Below are positions 61,010 through 64,000 of a stretch of 64,000 bases of DNA, one piece after another; within the stretch, counting starts at the first letter, position 1; the number at the start of each line of letters is the position of its first letter. The DNA is from Sepiola atlantica (Eukaryota > Mollusca > Cephalopoda > Sepiida > Sepiolidae): NCBI GenBank assembly GCA_963556195.1, contig CAUVYP010001208.1:496001-560000 (forward strand). Reading direction: 5' to 3'. The position numbers were made by a program, and so were the translations under genes. The notes under the pieces were generated by a model. The model saw only the letters and a program-made list of their open reading frames with translations, made no database searches and had not been told where the DNA came from.

Positions 61010-64000
61010 AAATTTAGCGCGTTTTAAAGTTGATATCGCTTTTGTTTATAACTTCCACATTTATTCGAATTGTGCAACGAAACTTTGCACAGATAAGCGG
61101 AGTCACATTTTCTACTGAAGTACCAAGTTTCAGAAGTGCAGCTCTTGTACTGCCGGAGATATGTCGATACAAACTGAATACGCAAAACATCGACAAAATT
61201 TAGCGCGTTTTAAAGTTGATATCGCTTTTGTTTATAACTTCGACATTTATTCGAATTGTGCAACGAAACTTTGCACAGATTAGCGGAGTCACATTTTCTA
61301 CTGCAGTACTAAGTTTCAGAAGTGCAGCTCTTGTACTGCCGGAGATATGTCGATACAAACTGAATACGCAAAACATCGACGAAATTTAGCGCGTTTTAAA
61401 GTTGATATCGCTTTTGTTTATAACTTCCACATTTATTCGAATTGTGCAACGAAACTTTGCACAGATAAGCGGAGTAACATGTTCTACTGAAGTACAAAGT
61501 TTCAGAAGTGCAGCTCTTGTACTGCCGGAGATATGTCGATACAAACTGAATACGCAAATCATCAACAAAATTTAGCGCGTTTGAAAGTTGATATCGCTTT
61601 TGTTTATAACTTCCACATTTATTCGAATTGTGCAACGAAACTTTGCAGACAGTCGCGTAGGCACATGTTCTACTGAAGTACCAAGTTTCAGAAGTGCAGC
61701 TCTTGTACTGCCGGAGATATGTCGATACAAACTGAATACGCAAAACATCAACAAAATTTAGCGCGTTTTAAAGTTGATATCGCTTTTCTTTATAACTTCC
61801 ACATTTATTCGAATTGTGCAACGAAACTTTGCACAGATTAGCGGAGTCACATGTTCTACTGAAGTACCAAGTTTCAGAAGTGCAGCTCTTGTACTGCCGG
61901 AGATATGTCGATACAAACTGAATACGCAAAACATCAACAAAATTTAGCGCGTTTGAAAGTTGATATCGCTTTTCTTTATAACTTCCACATTTATTCGAAT
62001 TGTGCAACGAAACTTTGCACAGATTAGCGGAGTCACATTTTCTACTGAAGTACCAAGTTTCAGAAGTGCAGCTCTTGTACTGCCGGAGATATGTCGATAC
62101 AAACTGAATACGCAAAACATCAACAAAATTAAGCGCGTTTTAAAGTTGATATCGCTTTTGTTTATAACTTCCACATTTATTCGAATTGTGCAACGAAACT
62201 TTGCACAGATTAGCGGAGTCACATGTTCTACTGAAGTACCAAGTTTCAGAAGTGTAGCTCTTGTACTGCCGGAGATATGTCGATACAAACTGAATACGCA
62301 AAACATCAACAAAATTTAGCGCGTTTTAAAGTTGATATCGCTTTTGTTTATAACTTCCACATTTATTCGAATTGTGCAACGAAACTTTGCAGACAGTCGC
62401 GGAGACACATGTTGTACTGATGTACCAAGTTTCAGAAGTGCAGCTCTTGTACTGCCGGAGATATGTCGATACAAACTGAATACGCAAAACATCAACAAAA
62501 TTTAGCGCGTTTTAAAGTTGATATCGCTTTTGTTTATAACTTCCACATTTATTCGAATTGTGCAACGAAACTTTGCACAGATTAGCGGAGTCACATGTTC
62601 TACTGAAGTACCAAGTTTCAGAAGTGCAGCTCTTGTACTGCCGGAGATATGTCGATACAAACTGAATACGCAAAACATCAACAAAATTTAGCGCGTTTTA
62701 AAGTTGATATCGCTTTTGTTTATAACTTCCACATTTATTCGAATTGTGCAACGAAACTTTGCAGACAGTCGCGGAGGCACATTTTCTACTGAAGTACCAA
62801 GTTTCAGAAGTGCAGCACTTGTACTGCCGGAGATATGTCGATACAAACTGAATACGCAAAACATCAACAAAATTTAGCGCGTTTTAAAGTTGATATCGCT
62901 TTTGTTTATAACTTCCACATTTATTCGAATTGTGCAACGAAACTTTGCACAGATTAGCGGAGTCACATGTTCTACTGAAGTACCAAGTTTCAGAAGTGCA
63001 GCTCTTGTACTGCCGGAGATATGTCGATACAAACTGAATACGCAAAACATCAACAAAAGTTAGCGCGTTTTAAAGTTGATATCGCTTTTGTTTATAACTT
63101 CCACATTTATTCGAATTGTGCAACGAAACTTTGCAGACAGTCGCGGATAGGCCTTTTCTACTGAAGTACCAAGTTTCAGAAGTGCAGCTCTTGTACTGCC
63201 GGAGATATGTCGATACAAACTGAATACGCAAAACATCAACAAAATTTAGCGCGTTTTAAAGTTGATATCGCTTTTGTTTATAACTTCCACATTTATTCGA
63301 ATTGTGCAACGAAACTTTGCACAGATAAGCGGAGTCACATTTTCTACTGAAGTACCAAGTTTCAGAAGTGCAGCTCTTGTACTGCCGGAGATATGTCGAT
63401 ACAAACTGAATACGCAAAACATCGACAAAATTTAGCGCGTTTTAAAGTTGATATCGCTTTTGTTTATAACTTCGACATTTATTCGAATTGTGCAACGAAA
63501 CTTTGCACAGATTAGCGGAGTCACATTTTCTACTGCAGTACTAAGTTTCAGAAGTGCAGCTCTTGTACTGCCGGAGATATGTCGATACAAACTGAATACG
63601 CAAAACATCGACGAAATTTAGCGCGTTTTAAAGTTGATATCGCTTTTGTTTATAACTTCCACATTTATTCGAATTGTGCAACGAAACTTTGCACAGATAA
63701 GCGGAGTCACATTTTCTACTGAAGTACCAAGTTTCAGAAGTGCAGCTCTTGTACTGCCGGAGATATGTCGATACAAACTGAATACGCAAATCATCAACAA
63801 AATTTAGCGCGTTTGAAAGTTGATATCGCTTTTGTTTATAACTTCCACATTTATTCGAATTGTGCAACGAAACTTTGCAGACAGTCGCGGAGGCACATGT
63901 TCTACTGAAGTACCAAGTTTCAGAAGTGCAGCTCTTGTACTGCCGGAGATATGTCGATACAAACTGAATACGCAAAACATCAACAAAATTTAGCGCGTTT
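61010..64000 (+). repeat. 12-monomer higher-order repeat (2232 bp), one copy plus a partial second
   Basis: 61010-63241 reads A1 (AGATAAGCGG), A3 with CTGCAG and CGACATT, A2, B2-Q, A2, A1-Q, A2, B1 (GTTGTACTGATG), A2, B2, A2, C. A new copy starts at 63242 with the same first two monomers and is cut by the window end. The inner run 61382-62497 has the same order as 51523-52638, including CAAATCATCAAC at the end of the first monomer, so a right-domain segment was reused about 9.9 kb away. Confidence 0.85.

Larger units (their letters stand above)
1..64000 (+). repeat. Satellite DNA array, 186-bp monomer, 344 copies, single orientation
   Basis: Every part of the window aligns to one 186-bp unit beginning AAATTTAGCGCG. 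Monomer starts fall at 1 + 186n, with seven one-base register shifts that net to +1, so the last complete monomer is 63800-63985. All copies run in the same direction and no unrelated sequence interrupts them. GC is about 38% (70 of 186 in the first monomer). Size and organisation match centromeric or pericentromeric satellites of eukaryotes, many of which have near-nucleosomal units of about 150-190 bp; that location is an inference. I do not recognise the family. Both window ends lie inside the array, so its true length is greater than 64 kb. Confidence 0.99.

Noticed and set aside
1..64000. CRISPR array or bacterial origin
   Set aside because: The repeat unit is 186 bp with no unique spacers, and there are no cas or other genes. 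The pattern is head-to-tail satellite.
1..64000. Mobile element, rDNA spacer or tRNA/5S-type tandem gene cluster
   Set aside because: No terminal repeats, transposase or reverse transcriptase motifs, no paired internal promoter boxes, and no recognisable rRNA or tRNA fold in the monomer.

Overview
The whole window is one uninterrupted satellite DNA array. A 186-bp unit is repeated head to tail in a single orientation from base 1 to base 64000: 344 complete monomers plus 15 bases of the next. Neither array edge is in the window. I find no gene, RNA gene, transposon, CRISPR array, telomeric repeat or non-satellite insert. The unit is about 38% GC. A megasatellite-type array like this points to eukaryotic (peri)centromeric or other heterochromatic DNA. 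CpG is not depleted, which fits an invertebrate or another genome with little CpG methylation better than a methylated vertebrate. I do not recognise the satellite and cannot name the species.

Monomer anatomy, numbered in the first monomer (1-186): two well conserved blocks (about 20-80 and 117-177) flank a 22-bp variable cassette at 81-102. The cassette defines four classes: A (CAGATTAGCGGAGTCACAT), B (GACAGTCGCGGAGACACAT, or B2 with GGAGGCACAT), C (GACAGTCGCGGATAGGCCTT) and D (GAGATAAGCGGAGTCACAT, linked to other D-specific changes). Subtype names used below: A1 ends CATTTT, A2 ends CATGTT, A3 carries GTACTAAG instead of GTACCAAG. Other markers are 'Q' (CGTTTGAAAG near the monomer start instead of CGTTTTAAAG) and 'LIV' (CAAACTATCAAC at the monomer end instead of CAAAACATCAAC).

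Layout: (i) 1-8370 is a left domain built on a five-monomer 930-bp higher-order repeat (A3-A2-C-C-D) and its derivatives. (ii) 8371-14694 is a mixed transition. (iii) 14695-39803 is a central domain of A and B monomers with a few C, made of nested tandem duplications of 744, 1302, 1488, 1674, 1860 and 2046 bp. D is absent from 11347 to 40175. (iv) 39804-64000 is a right domain in which D returns inside longer higher-order units of 9, 12 and 13 monomers (1674, 2232 and 2419 bp). Seven monomers have a length other than 186 bp, and one such +1 insertion was itself copied in the 2419-bp duplication.

Nothing here encodes a recognisable protein. The points of biological interest are the class architecture, the duplication history readable from private mutations, a 21-bp dyad (TGTGCAA-N7-TTGCACA) present only in A-class monomers, and the linked D haplotype.
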